A stretch of DNA of 64,000 bases, from positions 1 to 64,000 of the forward strand of contig JBEHYO010000002.1 of assembly GCA_048498135.1 (NCBI GenBank), read 5' to 3'. Made by a program: the position numbers and the translations under genes. This stretch comes from Dokdonella_A sp937902695 (lineage in GTDB: Bacteria > Pseudomonadota > Gammaproteobacteria > Xanthomonadales > Rhodanobacteraceae). The notes under the pieces were generated by a model. That model was not told the origin of the DNA. It made no database searches and saw only the letters and a list, made by a program, of their open reading frames with translations. Of the stretch, positions 7,590-16,884 are shown one piece after another; position 1 is the first letter of the stretch, and the number at the start of each line of letters is the position of its first letter.

Positions 7590-8387
7590 ATGAGCGGAAC
7601 GACTCTTGCCACGGTGATCAGGCGACGCAATCGTCTCCTGGCGGCCCTCTCGGCGATCGCGCGAGATCGCGTGTTGCCGCATATGCAACTCGTATTGCTG
7701 TCATCCGGTGAAGTCCTGCATGAAGCCGGCAATTCACCTCGCCACATATATTTCCCGGTCGACGCTATCGTTGCGGTGCTCCATGTGCTCGACAGCGGCG
7801 CGACCGCGGAAATCGCGCTTGTCGGCAACGAGGGCCTCATCGGCATCTCCTCGCTAATGGGCGGCAACGGCATGCCAAGTCGCGCCGTCGTCCTATGCGG
7901 AGGCTATGCCTATCGCCTGCCCACGCAACGAGTCAGGGAGGAATTCGCTCGAAGCGGCGAGGCTCAGCAGTTGTTGCTGCGCTACATATTGTCCCAGATG
8001 GCGGAAGTCGGGCAGACCGCCGTTTGCAACCGACACCATTCGATACATCAGCAGCTGTGCCGCTGGTTGCTGCTCGCTCTGGACCGCTTGCCGGTCGATC
8101 GCGTGACGATTTCGCAGGAAACGATCGGGGGCATGCTCGGCGTCCGACGCGAAAGCGTGAACGAGGCTGCCGGCACTCTGCAAAAGCATGGCGTCATCGA
8201 GCAATGTTACGGTCACATCGTCGTGCGCGACCGCGCGAAACTGGAGCAGCTCAGCTGCGAGTGCTATGCCGCACTCAAGAAAGAAACCGATCGCCTGCTG
8301 CCGAGACCTGATCCCGCGAAGCCAGGCACGCGGCGCTGGGCGACGAGCTGGTCAGGCCACACAGGTGCCACATCGCACTCGCCTTGA
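7590..8387 (+). CDS. Crp/Fnr-family transcriptional regulator
   Basis: The 265-residue protein starts MSGTTLATVIRRRNRLLAAL. A cyclic-nucleotide-binding-like beta barrel (about residues 25-140; EVLHEAGNSPRHIYFPVDAI) leads to a dimerisation helix and a C-terminal winged helix (about 170-235; VTISQETIGGMLGVRRESVN). It lacks the N-terminal cysteine cluster of oxygen-sensing Fnr. The recognition helix reads RRESVNEA instead of the ..E..SR of Fnr, so the local TTGA-N6-TCAA sites need not be its targets. A C-terminal tail follows YAALKKETDRLLPRP. Proteins of this type often respond to redox or stress. ATG at 7590 is chosen because upstream in-frame sequence lacks family character. Confidence 0.85.
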   Translation: MSGTTLATVIRRRNRLLAALSAIARDRVLPHMQLVLLSSGEVLHEAGNSPRHIYFPVDAIVAVLHVLDSGATAEIALVGNEGLIGISSLMGGNGMPSRAVVLCGGYAYRLPTQRVREEFARSGEAQQLLLRYILSQMAEVGQTAVCNRHHSIHQQLCRWLLLALDRLPVDRVTISQETIGGMLGVRRESVNEAAGTLQKHGVIEQCYGHIVVRDRAKLEQLSCECYAALKKETDRLLPRPDPAKPGTRRWATSWSGHTGATSHSP

Positions 8388-8651
8388 GCTCGGCCTCGAC
8401 GCTCGCTCGTCTTGCGGCAAGGCCGAACGAGGCCAGTATCGAGAGTCCTTCCCGCGCGCGCAAAGATCAGGCCCGTATTTATGGCGACGCTGCGCGGTGC
8501 GCTTTCCGTGCGCTGCCGAACACATGACACTCTGTCTGTCAGACTGTGAGGTCAGCGCCAATCGTTCTCGGCCGAACTGCCTGGTCGCGCGCCCGCGTCC
8601 TGTTAAAAAGGCGCGTTCGACACGACCTGACATCGGGAGCGGCTCCCAAAC

Positions 8652-9140
8652 TTACTGATTCGACTTCAAGGCCTCGGCCATGCGGAGGTGCTCCTCCAGA
8701 GTGGGCAGTGTCTTTTGCGCGAAGGCTTTCAGGTCGGCGTTCTGCCCCGAGGATGCCTCGTTCTTGAAGAGATCGATGTCTTCCTTGTGGTCCTTGACCA
8801 TCGCCTTCGCATAGGCCTTGTCGAAGTCCGCGCCGGACTCCTTGTCGAGCTTGGCGAGCGTGTCGCGCTGATCGGAAGAGGGCTCCGTGGGCACGGACGC
8901 GCCAGCCTTCGTCGCGATAGTCTTCAGCTCGTCATTCGCTTTGGAGTGATCCGACACCATGCGCTGCCCGAAGGACTTGACGTCGCCGGTTACGCCCTTC
9001 GTTGCGGCAACCTGGCCCATCTGCACTTCGGCCAACCCGCCTTGGCCGGCCTTGGTGACGAAGTCCTGGTCGCGTGGGTCCTTTGCGCAGCCTGCCGCGA
9101 GAATTCCGAACGCCAACAGGGTAAGTGCGGTGGTTTTCAT
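8652..9140 (-). CDS. DUF4142 lipoprotein (ferritin-like helical bundle)
   Basis: The 162-residue protein starts MKTTALTLLAFGILAAGC, a lipoprotein signal with Cys18, behind GGAGAATCCC. The mature part carries the DUF4142 signature: GGLAEVQMGQVAATKGVTGD, a VKSFGQRMVSDHSKANDEL helix, then AYAKAMVKDHKEDIDLFKNE and LPTLEEHLRMAEAL. DUF4142 proteins are predicted four-helix bundles in the periplasm or outer membrane, often stress-induced and of unknown biochemistry. Confidence 0.9.
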   Translation of the reverse strand: MKTTALTLLAFGILAAGCAKDPRDQDFVTKAGQGGLAEVQMGQVAATKGVTGDVKSFGQRMVSDHSKANDELKTIATKAGASVPTEPSSDQRDTLAKLDKESGADFDKAYAKAMVKDHKEDIDLFKNEASSGQNADLKAFAQKTLPTLEEHLRMAEALKSNQ

Positions 9141-9341
9141 GGGATTCTCCTGATGATTGGGTTTCGGAGTCTCCACGTATGTCCCTCGCTCGCACCTGAA
9201 TCCTTTCCGTTCCTTGGCGGGCTCGGCTGTTGCAACGAGTGCTTGTCGCATAGACAAGGCCACGCGGTTCACCGGCGGCGCTGGCGCTCGAGCGTCCGCT
9301 CGAAGTCAGGCCGCAACTGGGCAAGGAACACGCCCGACGCC

Positions 9342-10247
9342 TCAATGTTCCGAACGTCGGAAATTGGGATGCAGCGCGCCGTGGATCGCCGTGGCGGCCA
9401 CTCCGGCGTGTCCTACCGCAATCGAGATCTGGTTGACCGCACTGACGACGTCGCCAGCGACATATACCCCATCGATGGACGACATCTGGTCGGACCCGAC
9501 GAGCAGCGCGCCGCTTTCATCACATTCGGCGCCGAGCGCCACCGCGAGGTCGGACTGCGCCCGACTGCCGAGGAACGGATAGACCGCATCGAACGCTTCC
9601 GTCCCACCGGAGACGACGAATGAACAACGCCGTCCATCGAAGCCGAGCCCGCGCGCACCAACGACAACACGCACGCCGGCCTCGCGGGCGCGCTTGGCTT
9701 GAGCTGCGCTCAAGAGCCCATCGTCCGAGCAGACGAGCGAAACATCCTCCGAATATGTCCGCAGAAAGAGTGCGTGACCAAGCGCGGAATCTCGCGGGCC
9801 ATAGACGGCAATGCGGGCATCGGTGACCTCGTAGCCGTCGCAGATTGTGCACAGGCGGATCGCTCCGGCAGCGATCGCCTCCTCGATCCAAGCCTCGTCC
9901 GGAAGGATGTCGACGATCCCCGTGGCGATGAGCACCTTGCGCGCAACAACGCTGGTTCCGTCGGCGGCGCGGAGCCGAAACGAGTGCCCCTGCGTCTCGA
10001 GCTCGACCACGCGGGTCTTGCGAACGTCTATGTCGTAGCCCGCCAGCTGGACGTGCAGTCGTCCGAGGAGCTCTTTTCCAGAAATGCCGCCCGGAAAGCC
10101 CGGGCAGTTATGGCTCTCGGGTATCCATGCCGCGCGGCTCGGGTCCCCGTCGAAGATCATCGCCGTGCGGTGAAAACGCGCGAGGTAAAGAGCCGCCGTC
10201 AGGCCGGCGGGACCGGCGCCGATCACTGCGCAATCATAAGTAGACAT
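9342..10247 (-). CDS. Thioredoxin-reductase-like NAD(P)/FAD-dependent oxidoreductase
   Basis: The 301-residue flavoprotein begins MSTYDCAVIGAGPAGLTAAL, an FAD-binding GxGxxG fold. It has the redox motif CTIC at about residues 141-144 in the position of the CxxC of thioredoxin reductases. A second, modified nucleotide-binding segment (RIAVYGPRDSALGHALFL) and the FAD-closing motif VYVAGDVVSAVNQISIA are present. No thioredoxin gene is adjacent, so the electron acceptor is unknown. The start at 10247 has GACGAG upstream; an ATG four codons earlier (10259) is also possible. The second GxGxxG is replaced by GPRDSA, so NADPH preference is uncertain. Confidence 0.85.
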   Translation of the reverse strand: MSTYDCAVIGAGPAGLTAALYLARFHRTAMIFDGDPSRAAWIPESHNCPGFPGGISGKELLGRLHVQLAGYDIDVRKTRVVELETQGHSFRLRAADGTSVVARKVLIATGIVDILPDEAWIEEAIAAGAIRLCTICDGYEVTDARIAVYGPRDSALGHALFLRTYSEDVSLVCSDDGLLSAAQAKRAREAGVRVVVGARGLGFDGRRCSFVVSGGTEAFDAVYPFLGSRAQSDLAVALGAECDESGALLVGSDQMSSIDGVYVAGDVVSAVNQISIAVGHAGVAATAIHGALHPNFRRSEH

Positions 10248-10513
10248 TGGCTCGTCCATCGTGCGTGTCTCGCGGTCTGGTTCGCCGCAACGCCTGTGCC
10301 CCGAACGATCCGGAGGGCGTTGCACGTCGTCCGGTTTCGCTTCGTCCCGTTGATGTTGCCAATTGGCGAGGACGATCTGCGACCGACTTCGCGGGGAAGG
10401 CTAGGCCGCGCGGCATGAACAACGATCGACGAAGCGAGCTCGACGCATGCGGGCTCGCCCGCCAACGCACGTCGGCTCACGAGGGCACCTCGTCGCAACT
10501 CTCCGATCGCGAT

Positions 10514-11755
10514 TCAGCCACCATCGCCTTCGGCGATGTCCGCCCAGAGTCCACCACTGGCAATCAGCAGACGATATCTCGCGCCCACCGCCGCGGCCTG
10601 CGCCTGGACGGCCGTCCTGGTTGCATCGAGCGATTGCCGCCGCGCAAGCAGCAGTGTCTGAAGATCTGCCTCGCCCAGCGCGTACGCGCGCTGCGTCAGG
10701 CGTACGTTTTCGTCCGCACGATGCGCAGCGGTGCGGGCGAGTTGCCAACTTTCCACGGTGCCGCGTGCTTCGACGATATCGACTTCACTTTCCGCGTCGA
10801 CGCGCTGGCGCGTGCGCGATGCGGCGGCCTCGCCCTGATCCCGCATGCTGAGTGCCCGCGCCAGCTTTTGGCTGCGATAGGAACCCGGGAGGGGGACGCT
10901 GATGGTGATGCCGACGAGACGCTCGTTGCCGTAGGCCTCCGATGCACTGAAAGCACCGAGCGTCGGATCGGGGAAACGGTCCGCGCGCTCGCGCGCGACG
11001 GCGGTCTCCGCGTAGGCCTGTTCGGCATCGGCGATGCGCAATTCCGGACTTTGACCCAGCAAGTGCGCCTTGAGCGCCTGTGCGCTCTGCTCGATGGGCA
11101 CCGGTTCGGACAAAGCGGGCGCCTCGGGCGGAACGTCGACGAAGCGTGCAGCCAGGCGAGCCCGGGCCTCGGCTTCTTTCATGCGCGCTTCGCTGCGCAC
11201 GCGTTCGACGTCGGCAACGTCGGCCTCGGCAAGGTTGAGGTCGAGCTTCGATGCATCGCCAGCCCTGACGCGCGTGTCCACCGCCGTCCGATTTGCCTCG
11301 GCGATCTCGGCCTGGCGATCGGCGAGGCGTCGTTCCTCGGCGGCTGCGCACCAATTCATCCAGAGATCGACCAGCTCGCGCAATGCTTGCCGTGCGGCGG
11401 CGACATAGCGAGCTTCGGCGACGGCGATCGTTCCTTCACCGAGCCGGGTGTCGAGCGCCCGCTTGCCCGGCAACCGGACGGTCCGTTCGATGCCCGCGTT
11501 CCATTCGCGCGATGTCCCACCTGCCTCGTATTGCCGGCGCTGGCCGGTGGCTTTGACGGTCCATTCGTTCGGTGAGGCGCGCAGCATCCCCGCTTCGTGA
11601 TTTGCCGCGGAACGGCCGATGTCGGCTTCGCGGGCAGCCGGATCTGCGACCAGCCACCTCGATACTGCGTCGCGCGAGGGCAGGTCCGGAGGTAGAGCTT
11701 GGGACGCCGCGGCGGAGCTCGCGACGAAAAGCCCGAGCAGGAGTCCGGCTTTCAT
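10514..11755 (-). CDS. czcC: Outer-membrane TolC-family efflux protein, CzcC-like
   Basis: The 413-residue protein starts MKAGLLLGLFVASSAAASQ, a Sec signal peptide. The rest is long amphipathic helices typical of the TolC fold, for example RVRAGDASKLDLNLAEADVA followed later by a second copy-like segment with YALGEADLQTLLLARRQSLD. It would form the outer-membrane channel of a metal RND pump. Its ATG overlaps the DUF3240 stop by 4 bp. It is the last gene of the operon, whereas czcC is first in the classical czcCBA order. Confidence 0.88.
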   Translation of the reverse strand: MKAGLLLGLFVASSAAASQALPPDLPSRDAVSRWLVADPAAREADIGRSAANHEAGMLRASPNEWTVKATGQRRQYEAGGTSREWNAGIERTVRLPGKRALDTRLGEGTIAVAEARYVAAARQALRELVDLWMNWCAAAEERRLADRQAEIAEANRTAVDTRVRAGDASKLDLNLAEADVADVERVRSEARMKEAEARARLAARFVDVPPEAPALSEPVPIEQSAQALKAHLLGQSPELRIADAEQAYAETAVARERADRFPDPTLGAFSASEAYGNERLVGITISVPLPGSYRSQKLARALSMRDQGEAAASRTRQRVDAESEVDIVEARGTVESWQLARTAAHRADENVRLTQRAYALGEADLQTLLLARRQSLDATRTAVQAQAAAVGARYRLLIASGGLWADIAEGDGG

Positions 11756-12060
11756 CGGCAGGCTCCTGCTTCGCCGACCGCCGTGACCCAGTAGCGGATT
11801 CCGGTGCCGGCAAAGTCGCGCGCGAGCAAACCCCGCAGTGTGTGCCACGCATCGGCGGTCAACACGATCTGGATAAGGAGGGCGCGCGCACGACCCAGAA
11901 CCTGTTCGTTCGGATTCATCGCTCCATGCGCGATGCCGTGGCCGAACGTTGGCGTGCTGGTGAACATCTCGTCCGGAAACTCGATCGCCAGCCGATCGAG
12001 CAGCTTCTCCTCGACATCGGGCGCACACAGGATCGAGCAGTTCAGGTCAGACACCGGCAA
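11752..12060 (-). CDS. DUF3240 protein of the metal efflux operon
   Basis: The 102-residue protein has the PII-like arrangement of DUF3240 (VSDLNCSILCAPDVEEKLLD, later RYWVTAVGEAG). Members are found next to czcA-type genes and are suspected small regulatory proteins of the pump. Its start overlaps the end of czcA by 14 bp and its stop overlaps czcC by 4 bp, so the three are translated together. Confidence 0.82.
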   Translation of the reverse strand: MPVSDLNCSILCAPDVEEKLLDRLAIEFPDEMFTSTPTFGHGIAHGAMNPNEQVLGRARALLIQIVLTADAWHTLRGLLARDFAGTGIRYWVTAVGEAGACR

Positions 12061-15000
12061 CCTCCGACTTCGGCTGGCCGAAGCGCAGATAGAGAATGGG
12101 AAGAATCAGGAGCGTGAGTGCGGTCGCGGTGATCAGGCCTCCGATCACGACGATCGCGAGCGGGCGCTGTACTTCGGATCCCGGCCCCGTGGCGAACAGC
12201 AAGGGAACAAGGCCGAATGCCGTGATCGATGCGGTCATCAACACCGGTCGCAGCCGACGCGCCGCGCCTTGCTTGACGCATTCCAGCAGCGGCAAGCCTT
12301 CTGCGTGAAGCTGGTTGAAGTAACTGACGAGAACGATACCGTTGAGTACCGCGATGCCGAGCAGCGCAATGAATCCGACCGAAGCCGGCACCGAGAGGTA
12401 CTCACGCGCGACCCATAGGGCGACGATGCCGCCCACCAGCGCGAACGGAATGTTCGAGAGCACCAGCAGCGCCTGGCGAACCGAACCGAACGTCGAAAAC
12501 AGGAGCACGAAGATAAGTGCCAGCGCGAGTGGAATCACCAGGCTCAATCGCGCGGACGCGCGCTGCTGATTCTCGAACTGGCCGCCGAAACTCAACTGAT
12601 AGCCTGTCGGAAGCGGCACGGCCGCGGCGATTTTAGCCCTGGCCTCCTCGACGAAGCCGACGAGGTCGCGGCCGCTGACGTTGGCGATGACGACGCTGTA
12701 GCGGCTGCCGAGCTCTCGATCGATCTTGACCGGCCCGCCGGCGCGTTCGAGTTTCGCGACCGCCGACAACGGAACCTGGCTGTCGTCGGGTGTCGCGATG
12801 TGCAGCGCTCCGAACTCGGCCGGCGAAAGCCTGATCCGATCCGGCCCCCGGACGACCACCGGCACGCGCTGGTTGCCGTCGATGACCGTCCCGGCGCGCT
12901 GGCCTTCGACCTGCGTGCGCAGTGCGTCCTGGATGTCCTCCACATTCAGGCCGAAGCGTCCCGCGGCAAGACGGTCGACGACGATGCGCAGGTACTGCAC
13001 GCCGTCGTTCTGCACGGTATAGACATCCAGGCTGCCCGCAATCTCCCTGACCACCCGTTCGATGCGTCGGGCGAGGTCGTCGAGTGTCGCGAGATCGCGG
13101 CCGAACACCTTGATTGCGACATCCCCTCGTACGCCGATGATCATTTCCGAGACACGCATCTCGATCGGTTGCGTAAAGCTGAACTTGATCGGCAAGTCGG
13201 CGAGCACCGCGCGGAGGTTTTCGATCAGGCCCGCCTTGCCGCCTGGACGCCACTCGTCAGGCGGCTTCAACACGAGAAACGTGTCCGTCTGGTTGAGGCC
13301 CATCGGATCGAGTCCGAGCTCGTCGGATCCCGCGCGTCCGACGACGCCGATGATCTCGGGCACCTTGCGCATCAGCTCGGCCTGGATGCGCGCATCGAGC
13401 GCCGCGGTCTGCTCGAGGCTTACCGACGGCAGCTTCTCGACGCCGACGATCACGTCGCCTTCGTCCATCGTCGGCATGAACGTCTTGCCGACCAGCAGGT
13501 AGATGCCGAACGAGATGACCAGCAAGGCACCCGCAGCGACAAGCAACGGCCGCGGGCGTGCGAGCGCCCGATCGAGCAGCGGCACATACCAGCCGTGCAA
13601 CGTACGCGGAAGCCACGGCTCCGTGTGCGCGACCTGCGTCACCAGGTAGGAGGCGGCTACCGGGATGACCGTCAGCGACAGCAACAGCGAGCTCGCCAGT
13701 GCAAAGACGATTGCCAGCGCCACGGGGACGAATAGCTTCCCTTCCAGGCCGTGCAGCGTCAGCAATGGCAGGAACACGATCATGATGATGCCCATGCCCG
13801 CGGCGGTCGGCATGGCCACTTCGCGCACCGCGCGGAAAATCACATGAAGCCGCGGCAACCTGCCGGCGGTGGGATCGCGCGCGAGATGTTGGGTGATGTT
13901 CTCGACGACGACGACGGCCGCATCGACCAGAAGGCCGATCGCGATCGCAAGTCCGCCGAGACTCATCAGGTTCGCCGACATGCCGAATGCGCGCATCAAG
14001 ATGAAGGTCGACAACGCAGCGAGCGGCAGAATGAGCGCCACGGTGAGGGCGGCGCGTACGTTGCCGAGGAACAGGCCGAGCAGAATCAGCACCAGCACTG
14101 TCGCTTCGAGCAACGCCGTCGACACCGTGCCGATGGCTTTCGTGACCAGTGCGGCGCGGTTGTAGAAGACCTTGATGCCGATTCCCTTCGGCAGGCTCGG
14201 CGCGAGTTCGGCGAGTTTCTTTTGGACCCCCTCCACGACCTCGCGTGCGTTGGCGCCGGCCAGGCCCAACACGAGGCCTTCGACCGCTTCGCCTTCGCCG
14301 TCCTGCGTAACGACGCCATAGCGCGTGAGGGAGCCCGTGCGCACGGTCGCGATGTCGCCGACGCGAACCGGCGCGCCGCTCCGGATCGCAACGACGATCG
14401 CGCGCAGGTCATCCTCGTTCCGCACGCTGCCTTCGCTTCGAACCAGCAGCGCTTCCTCGCCGTCGGCGAGACGGCCGGCGCCGTCGTCGCGGTTGTTTCG
14501 CTCGAGCTTTTCGCGCAGCGTCGCCGTGCTGAGGCCTGCAGCGGCCATCTTGGCCGGGTCTGGAATGACGTCGAACGTGCGTACCAGACCGCCGAGCGCG
14601 TTCACGTCGGCAACGCCGGGCACGGTGCGCAACGCGGGACGAATCGTCCAGTCGAGAACGCTGCGCCGTTCGGTCAGCGAATAGCCTTCGCCCTCGATCG
14701 TGAACATGAACATCTCGCCCAGCGGCGTCGTGATCGGCGCCATGCCGCCGTCGATCCCTGGCGGCAGATCGTCGGCGATACCGGCCAGGCGCTCGGCGAC
14801 CTGCTGGCGCGCCCAGTAGATGTCGGTGCCGTCGTCGAAGTCGAGCGTCACATCGACGATGCCGTACTTCGACATCGAGCGCAGCATGCGTTGATGCGGA
14901 ATACCGAGCATTTCGGTTTCGATCGGAATCGCGATGCGTGTCTCGACTTCCTCGGGCGTCATGCCCGGCGCCTTCATGATGATCTTGACCTGCACGCCGG

Positions 15001-15127
15001 AGGCGTCGGGAAACGCATCGATCGGCAGGCTCCGGAACGCCATCCACCCAATGCCCGCGAGGAGCGTTGCGGTCGCCAGCACGAACAAGCGTTGCGCGAG
15101 CGCAAAACGAATCAGCCGTTGCAGCAT
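12047..15127 (-). CDS. czcA: Heavy-metal RND efflux pump, CzcA/CusA family
   Basis: The 1026-residue inner-membrane transporter starts MLQRLIRFALAQRLFVLATA and has two six-helix halves, each with a large periplasmic loop. Family marks include SLPIDAFPDASGVQVKII, the transmembrane helix 4 motif IGLLVDAAVVVVEN (the charged residues that carry protons) and the C-terminal GGLITATALTLLILPILY. The VDAAVVVVEN form does not match the classic Zn/Co/Cd DFGIIVDGAVVIVEN form, so metal specificity is open. czcB ends 1 bp before it, and DUF3240 and czcC overlap downstream. Confidence 0.93.
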   Translation of the reverse strand: MLQRLIRFALAQRLFVLATATLLAGIGWMAFRSLPIDAFPDASGVQVKIIMKAPGMTPEEVETRIAIPIETEMLGIPHQRMLRSMSKYGIVDVTLDFDDGTDIYWARQQVAERLAGIADDLPPGIDGGMAPITTPLGEMFMFTIEGEGYSLTERRSVLDWTIRPALRTVPGVADVNALGGLVRTFDVIPDPAKMAAAGLSTATLREKLERNNRDDGAGRLADGEEALLVRSEGSVRNEDDLRAIVVAIRSGAPVRVGDIATVRTGSLTRYGVVTQDGEGEAVEGLVLGLAGANAREVVEGVQKKLAELAPSLPKGIGIKVFYNRAALVTKAIGTVSTALLEATVLVLILLGLFLGNVRAALTVALILPLAALSTFILMRAFGMSANLMSLGGLAIAIGLLVDAAVVVVENITQHLARDPTAGRLPRLHVIFRAVREVAMPTAAGMGIIMIVFLPLLTLHGLEGKLFVPVALAIVFALASSLLLSLTVIPVAASYLVTQVAHTEPWLPRTLHGWYVPLLDRALARPRPLLVAAGALLVISFGIYLLVGKTFMPTMDEGDVIVGVEKLPSVSLEQTAALDARIQAELMRKVPEIIGVVGRAGSDELGLDPMGLNQTDTFLVLKPPDEWRPGGKAGLIENLRAVLADLPIKFSFTQPIEMRVSEMIIGVRGDVAIKVFGRDLATLDDLARRIERVVREIAGSLDVYTVQNDGVQYLRIVVDRLAAGRFGLNVEDIQDALRTQVEGQRAGTVIDGNQRVPVVVRGPDRIRLSPAEFGALHIATPDDSQVPLSAVAKLERAGGPVKIDRELGSRYSVVIANVSGRDLVGFVEEARAKIAAAVPLPTGYQLSFGGQFENQQRASARLSLVIPLALALIFVLLFSTFGSVRQALLVLSNIPFALVGGIVALWVAREYLSVPASVGFIALLGIAVLNGIVLVSYFNQLHAEGLPLLECVKQGAARRLRPVLMTASITAFGLVPLLFATGPGSEVQRPLAIVVIGGLITATALTLLILPILYLRFGQPKSEVAGV

Positions 15128-15128
15128 G

Positions 15129-16322
15129 TCATTCGTCCTCGGCGCCGCTTTCGCCGAGCCATGCAGCCTTCAGTGCGATCGTGCCTTTGACTGCGATCGC
15201 ATCGCCGGCCGCGAGCGGACCCGCGACGCTTGCGCCGCCGGCGCTCTCGGCGATCACCGCGACGGCGCGCGCCTCGAAGCCGGCTCCCGTGCGGACGAAC
15301 ACGACGGTGCGATCATCCTGGTGTATGACCGCCGCGTTCGGCAGCGTCCACGCCGCGCCGGATGCCTTCAGCGGTACTTGCGCCTGCAGGAACTCCCCGG
15401 GGCGCAGCAGTCCGGCTCCGCGCGTGACGCTTGCTCTGAGTGTCGCCATCTGGGCGCCGCTGACCTGTGCGGACACGCTGAGCGGTCTGGCGCGAACATC
15501 GCGGCCGACCACGGCGATTTCTCCGTCGGGGTCCCACGCATCGGCTTGTGCGGCCGGAATGTCGACGTCCAACCAGAGCGTGCCCAGCTCGGCGAGTCGC
15601 AACAACGGGTCGGCCTCGGTGATCCGCTGTCCAGGCTTGACATCGATCGCGAGCACGGTCGCAGCGCGCGACGCACGAATCTCGAGGCGATCCTGAACCT
15701 GACCGGCAGCAATCCTGGCGATCGTCGCATCGTCCGCGCCGGCGAGGCGCAGCGCAGCGCGCGCGTGCTGCTCGGTGGCGCGTGCGGTGCTCGCTGCGGA
15801 TTCGGCTTCGATCACGCGGCGCTTGGGAATGATGCCTTCCGCGAACAGTCCCTTCTCGCGCGCCAGCGTGCTCGCTGCGAGGCGCGCCTGGTTGGTGGCT
15901 TCGAGGAGCTTGAGCTGCAGATCGCCAAACTCCGGACTGTTGATGCGGATCAGCGGTTGTCCGCGGACGACTTCAGCGTGATCCTCGACGAGAATCTGAT
16001 CGACCATGCCGGCCACGGCCGCGCTGACGAGTTGCTCCTTGTCGCGTGGCAATACGGCGCGTGCGGGATAGGCGAGACCGGAGGCGCGCGCGGGCGTGTC
16101 TAGTTTTTGCAGCTCGATGCCGATGGCCTGTATCCGGGCCGCGGTCATGGCGATGTCGTCCGCCGCCTGCACGCAGCGCACCGAGATCAGAACGCAGACG
16201 GCGAAGCAGACGCATGGAAACCGCGAAGACCGGCGCGCTCCGTCGCGCGCCTCCCGGTTCCGCGCATTGATATCCGTCGAGACGCCGGCTGACGTCTTCG
16301 CAAAAAGCAGCATTTTTGCCAT
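15129..16322 (-). CDS. czcB: RND periplasmic adaptor subunit, CzcB-like
   Basis: The roughly 397-residue membrane-fusion protein has a long basic N-terminal region. A hydrophobic segment CFAVCVLISVRCVQA (about residues 39-53) acts as signal or anchor. A barrel-sandwich half-motif pair follows (VDQILVEDHAEVVRGQPLIRI and ATVLAIDVKPGQRITEADPL) around a helical hairpin (about 115-185), then a beta-barrel region to the C-terminus. Starts at 16322 and 16313 are both possible; the latter has a better-placed GGGAG. It would connect CzcA with CzcC. Confidence 0.88.
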   Translation of the reverse strand: MAKMLLFAKTSAGVSTDINARNREARDGARRSSRFPCVCFAVCVLISVRCVQAADDIAMTAARIQAIGIELQKLDTPARASGLAYPARAVLPRDKEQLVSAAVAGMVDQILVEDHAEVVRGQPLIRINSPEFGDLQLKLLEATNQARLAASTLAREKGLFAEGIIPKRRVIEAESAASTARATEQHARAALRLAGADDATIARIAAGQVQDRLEIRASRAATVLAIDVKPGQRITEADPLLRLAELGTLWLDVDIPAAQADAWDPDGEIAVVGRDVRARPLSVSAQVSGAQMATLRASVTRGAGLLRPGEFLQAQVPLKASGAAWTLPNAAVIHQDDRTVVFVRTGAGFEARAVAVIAESAGGASVAGPLAAGDAIAVKGTIALKAAWLGESGAEDE

Positions 16323-16394
16323 CTCCCACGATGCCTGTGGCCGGACGCACGAAGCCGTGCGTCAGAAGCAGCGCTCCAGCGAGCGCGAGCGAGG

Positions 16395-16775
16395 TCAGGC
16401 GATGGGAGGGCGAAGCGTCGTGCTTCGAGGCGCAAGAAGCGCGAGCGAGGAGATGGACGGCAGCGGAATCGACGCGAGAAGCGGTGCAATCGCCGTGCTG
16501 GCGTCGACCGCGAGCACCGCGCCGTGTGCACAGGCGCAGTGGCAGCCGGCCGATCCCGCGTGAAAGCAGGCATCGGCGCTATCGGATGCCGACGCGGAAA
16601 GCGCCGTGACCGAATCGACGGCACCGGCCGCTGCGACAGCGGATGCTGCAGCTCCGTCGCCCATGCAGGCGGTAGCCAACGCGGCCTTGGCCAGCACCAC
16701 GAACGCGAACAACCATGCCGCTGCCGCGATGCGGCGGCGAAGACGGGTGATCAGCGGGGGCGCGGTGACGACCAT
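16395..16775 (-). CDS. Small exported Cys/His protein leading the czc operon
   Basis: The 126-residue protein has an N-terminal signal or transmembrane segment (AAAAWLFAFVVLAKAALATA, about residues 17-36). An alanine/serine-rich stretch follows, with a cluster CFHAGSAGCHCACAHG at about 70-85. The cysteines and histidines could bind a metal in the periplasm. It sits first in the czc operon, 72 bp before czcB, suggesting a metal chaperone or sensing role. No named family is recognised. Confidence 0.6.
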   Translation of the reverse strand: MVVTAPPLITRLRRRIAAAAWLFAFVVLAKAALATACMGDGAAASAVAAAGAVDSVTALSASASDSADACFHAGSAGCHCACAHGAVLAVDASTAIAPLLASIPLPSISSLALLAPRSTTLRPPIA

Positions 16776-16884
16776 GCGGCGCGTACCTTACCGATTGCGC
16801 CGATGTTAGACAATTGCATCGGGCGGGATGTCCGGTTCGATGCAGCGGGTTTCGCTGCAGCCTCGTCTCCCGCCGTGGTGCCCG

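Noticed and set aside
7590..8387. The local Crp/Fnr protein as the regulator that binds the TTGA-N6-TCAA sites
   Set aside because: It lacks the Fnr cysteine cluster, and its recognition helix (RRESVNEA) does not match the E..SR contact pattern. Another Fnr/Dnr protein elsewhere is more likely, so I did not assign the sites to it.
8388..8651. A gene or terminator between the Crp/Fnr and DUF4142 genes
   Set aside because: No hairpin with a T-run and no frame with recognisable features.
10248..10513. An FNR-type site or small gene upstream of the flavoprotein
   Set aside because: The GTTGATGTTGCCAATTGG segment lacks a second TTGA half-site at proper spacing, and no supported frame exists.
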